A stretch of DNA of 64,000 bases from JAEUJM01 sp044221555 (GTDB lineage Bacteria > Actinomycetota > Acidimicrobiia > Acidimicrobiales > DATDAH01): positions 310,001 to 374,000 of the forward strand of contig JBGAOY010000002.1 of assembly GCA_044221555.1 (NCBI GenBank), written 5' to 3'. Shown here piece after piece: positions 61,110 to 64,000 of the stretch. The number at the start of each line of letters is the position of its first letter. The first letter of the stretch is position 1. The notes under the pieces are model-generated. The model worked only from the letters and a program-made list of their open reading frames with translations, did not search any database and had not been told where the DNA came from. The position numbers and the translations under genes were made by a program.

Positions 61110-61651
61110 TGCCCGGGCCCACCTCGCACCACACCACGCCGCACCACACCCTGTCGGTCCTCGTGGAGAACAAGGCCGGTGTGCTCACGCGCATCGCGTC
61201 CCTGTTCGCCCGGCGGGGCTTCAACATCTACTCGCTGGCGGTCGCGCCCACCGAGGACGACCAGTTCAGCCGCATCACCATCGTGGTCGACGTCGAGTCG
61301 GCCCCGCTCGAGCAGATCACCAAGCAGCTGTTCAAGCTGATCAACGTGATCAAGATCACCGAGCTCCACCCCGACCAGGCCGTGGAGCGCGAGCTGCTCA
61401 TCGCCACGGTGCGCGCCACGCCCGACGTGCGGGGCCAGGTGATCCAGTTGGTCGACGTGTTCTCGGGTCGCATCCTGGACGTGGGCCACGAGGACCTCAC
61501 CGTGTCGCTGGACGAGTCGCCCGCCAAGGTGGACGACTTCGAGGAGCTCCTGCGACCCTATGGGATCGTGGAGCTGCAGCGCACCGGTCGGGTGGCCTTG
61601 CCGAAGATCGAACGTCCCGCCCGTCTGCGGGGCGTCCGCCGTGCTTCCTGA
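61109..61651 (+). CDS. ilvN: acetolactate synthase small (regulatory) subunit
   Basis: 180 aa from ATG at 61109. ACT domain at about 13-88 (LSVLVENKAGVLTRIASLFA, RRGFNIYSLAVAPTED) that should bind valine, then the small-subunit C-terminal domain (GRILDVGHEDLTVSLDESPA). It raises activity of IlvB and makes it sensitive to end-product. N-terminal His/Thr-rich extension of about 12 residues (TSHHTTPHHT) is unusual. Confidence 0.97.
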   Translation: MPGPTSHHTTPHHTLSVLVENKAGVLTRIASLFARRGFNIYSLAVAPTEDDQFSRITIVVDVESAPLEQITKQLFKLINVIKITELHPDQAVERELLIATVRATPDVRGQVIQLVDVFSGRILDVGHEDLTVSLDESPAKVDDFEELLRPYGIVELQRTGRVALPKIERPARLRGVRRAS

Positions 61652-61734
61652 TACGACACCACCCGCGACCTGACCTCCCGACGACCGGCGTTCGTGCCGG
61701 TCACTCACATCGCAATCCCCCGAAAGGACCCCTG

Positions 61735-62763
<1,029 letters not shown>

Positions 62764-62802
62764 CCCTTTTGCTCGGGCGGCGAGCAGGGACGAACATGCG
62801 AC

Positions 62803-63504
62803 GTGACCTCGGCCGGAGCAGCAGCGAGCACCGGCCGGGGCCCGCTCGTCCCTGCCAGCCGCACGGGCACGCGCGTGGTCCTCGGGATCGTGGCGGTGAT
62901 CGTCGTGGCCGGGGCCCTCACCCATCTGGTGTCCGACGGGTCGGCCACGCCTGAGCGGGTACGGGACCAGGCGGCCGCCGCCGCGATCGGTGCGGGTGAG
63001 GACGCGTCGCTCTCAGCAGGTGACGAGCTCGCCGGCGAGTGGCAGGACCTCCGGGGGGTGTGGGAGCACGGTGAGACCATGACCCGTGTCGTGGCGTTGC
63101 GCCCGGCCCAGATCGGCGTCACCGCCATCGAGGCGGGGGCCGACGGCCGCATCGGCGTCACCCTGGATCCCCTCCGCGACACGGCCGGGTTGGCCTTCCG
63201 TGTGGCCGATGCCGACAACTTCTGGTCGGTCGTCCCCTCGGCGATCGTGCGCTCGTGGGTGCTGGTGCGGGTGGAAGACGGCCGGGTGCGCGCGGTGGCC
63301 GCCACGCCCGCCCTGTTCGGCCCTGTCGCCAGGGTCGAGGTCCGGCTGCGGGGCCGCACGATCGACGTCTGGTTGAACGGGCGCTACGTGATGGGCGCCC
63401 TCGACGGTCACCTGCAGCGCCAGTCGCTGGCCGGCATGGCCGTGCGCGGGCGAGGGAGCCGGGGGGCGGGCTGGACCGACTTCACCGTGGCCACCGATGT
63501 CTGA
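62803..63504 (+). CDS. membrane-anchored LamG/concanavalin-like domain protein
   Basis: 233 aa from GTG at 62803. One helix at about 25-42 (VVLGIVAVIVVAGALTHLVS), then an extracytoplasmic beta-sandwich: VTLDPLRDTAGLAFRVADAD, SWVLVRVEDGRVRAVAATPA, GRTIDVWLNGRYVMGALDGH. The layout (GLAFRVxDxDNFW) is that of DUF1080/LamG-type glycan-binding modules. Overlaps the next gene by 8 bases, so the two probably act together. Confidence 0.8.
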   Translation: MTSAGAAASTGRGPLVPASRTGTRVVLGIVAVIVVAGALTHLVSDGSATPERVRDQAAAAAIGAGEDASLSAGDELAGEWQDLRGVWEHGETMTRVVALRPAQIGVTAIEAGADGRIGVTLDPLRDTAGLAFRVADADNFWSVVPSAIVRSWVLVRVEDGRVRAVAATPALFGPVARVEVRLRGRTIDVWLNGRYVMGALDGHLQRQSLAGMAVRGRGSRGAGWTDFTVATDV

Positions 63505-64000
63505 GGCCACGGTGGCCCCGGCCGACGATCCGCCGGCTGACGATCTGCCGGCCGACGACGTGCCGGCTGACGATCTGCCGGGCGACGACGTGCGGGGCGA
63601 CGACGTGCCGGCCGGCGATCGGCCGGCCGACGGTGGCGACCAGCAACCCACCGGCGGCGGTCGCGGCCGTGCCCTGGCGCGTCGAGCGGCCGCGCTCGGC
63701 GCGTTCCGAGTCGGCGTCGGTGTGGCCGCGGTGCTCGGCGCGGTGCTGCGGGCCGCGGTGGTGGCGAACCGCCGTGCGTGTGCGGCGGGCGCCGACGCGG
63801 CCCCGGACTGCTTCAGCGGGTTCAACGACGCGAGCTTCTACCACGACCAGGCCAACCTGATGGCCCACGGCCACTGGTTCCAGCTCACGAACCTCACCGC
63901 CGAGGGCCCGGCCGTCCTGCCCACCGCCCTGCACCCCCCGCTGTACTCGCTGTACCTCAGCGTGTTCTCCCGGTTCGGCATCACCGGCTGGGACGGTCAC
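63497..64000 (+). CDS. GT-C-fold glycosyltransferase-like membrane protein, N-terminal part
   Basis: 168 aa to the window end, from ATG at 63497. The first 40 residues are a repeat of Pro-Ala-Asp-Asp units (PADDLPADDVPADD). A first helix at about 75-95 (FRVGVGVAAVLGAVLRAAVV), then the first outer loop with CFSGFNDASFYHDQANLMAH, which has the Asp-Asp/Glu-type acidic residue seen in ArnT/PMT-like (GT39/GT87-type) enzymes. Further helices follow (PPLYSLYLSVFSRFGI). Probably transfers sugar from polyprenyl-phosphate carriers outside the membrane. Cut by window end. Confidence 0.75.
   Translation, partial: MSEATVAPADDPPADDLPADDVPADDLPGDDVRGDDVPAGDRPADGGDQQPTGGGRGRALARRAAALGAFRVGVGVAAVLGAVLRAAVVANRRACAAGADAAPDCFSGFNDASFYHDQANLMAHGHWFQLTNLTAEGPAVLPTALHPPLYSLYLSVFSRFGITGWDGH
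63518..63630 (+). repeat. 15-bp tandem repeats in the glycosyltransferase N-terminus
   Basis: GCCGACGATCTGCCG and GCTGACGATCTGCCG alternate with GACGACGTGCCG. All are in frame and encode PADDL/PADDV units. Confidence 0.8.

Overview
The window is very GC-rich, with strongly G/C-biased third codon positions, many GTG starts, and genes packed with 1-8 nt overlaps. The gene content (PASTA-domain Ser/Thr kinase, MoxR/DUF58/DUF4129/DUF4350 cluster, an Eis-like acetyltransferase, iscS-mnmA-ligA-gatCAB-ilvBNC order) points to Actinomycetota. A high-GC Acidimicrobiia-type organism is my best guess, but this is inference from gene style, not a phylogenetic result. It looks like ordinary chromosome. I saw no tRNA, rRNA, CRISPR array, integrase or transposase.

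Layout. (1) 1-4.5 kb: start of an acyl-CoA dehydrogenase, a zinc-ribbon protein with a minisatellite-encoded linker, then a patch with lower GC holding a secreted protein, a decayed acyl-CoA dehydrogenase fragment and a secreted CHAP-domain amidase. (2) 4.6-9.5 kb: envelope genes: a lipoprotein, a class A penicillin-binding protein, and a membrane-anchored trypsin-fold protein that has lost catalytic residues. (3) 9.7-13 kb: a lipoprotein and an SGNH + MBOAT acyl-transfer pair. (4) 13-19.3 kb: a fused trehalose-phosphatase/GH15 enzyme divergent from a rhomboid protease, then SRPBCC, Nfu-N, PAP2, a small Cys-rich protein and a methyltransferase. (5) 19.4-28.6 kb: membrane protein-DUF4129-DUF4350-MoxR-DUF58 operon, convergent SpoIIM protein, thioesterase II, SDR, RDD protein.

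(6) 28.7-46.7 kb: core housekeeping: iscS-mnmA (tRNA thiolation), a MetE-C-like protein, ligA, a PASTA kinase, a radical SAM protein, an MFS exporter, SCP2, ferredoxin + alpha/beta hydrolase, gatC-gatA-gatB. (7) 47-55 kb: GMC oxidoreductase, Eis-like acetyltransferase, Fic protein with its own repeat-rich promoter, MATE transporter, membrane sulfatase-like protein. (8) 55.3-62.8 kb: branched-chain amino acid synthesis: ilvD, then (after a DUF1330 protein, a nucleotidylyltransferase and AIM24) ilvB-ilvN-ilvC. (9) 62.8-64 kb: a LamG-like anchored protein and the start of a GT-C glycosyltransferase.

The most interesting non-coding signals are: an attenuator-like leader before ilvB encoding the peptide MSCARHLLLVVIT followed by a GC-rich terminator and a 23-bp tandem repeat; a family of about 65-bp interspersed repeats with at least eight copies between genes (and possibly a ninth that supplies the gatB start); a recurring TAnnnT hexamer 6-9 nt before start codons, suggesting widespread leaderless transcription; and several long perfect or near-perfect hairpins between convergent genes.
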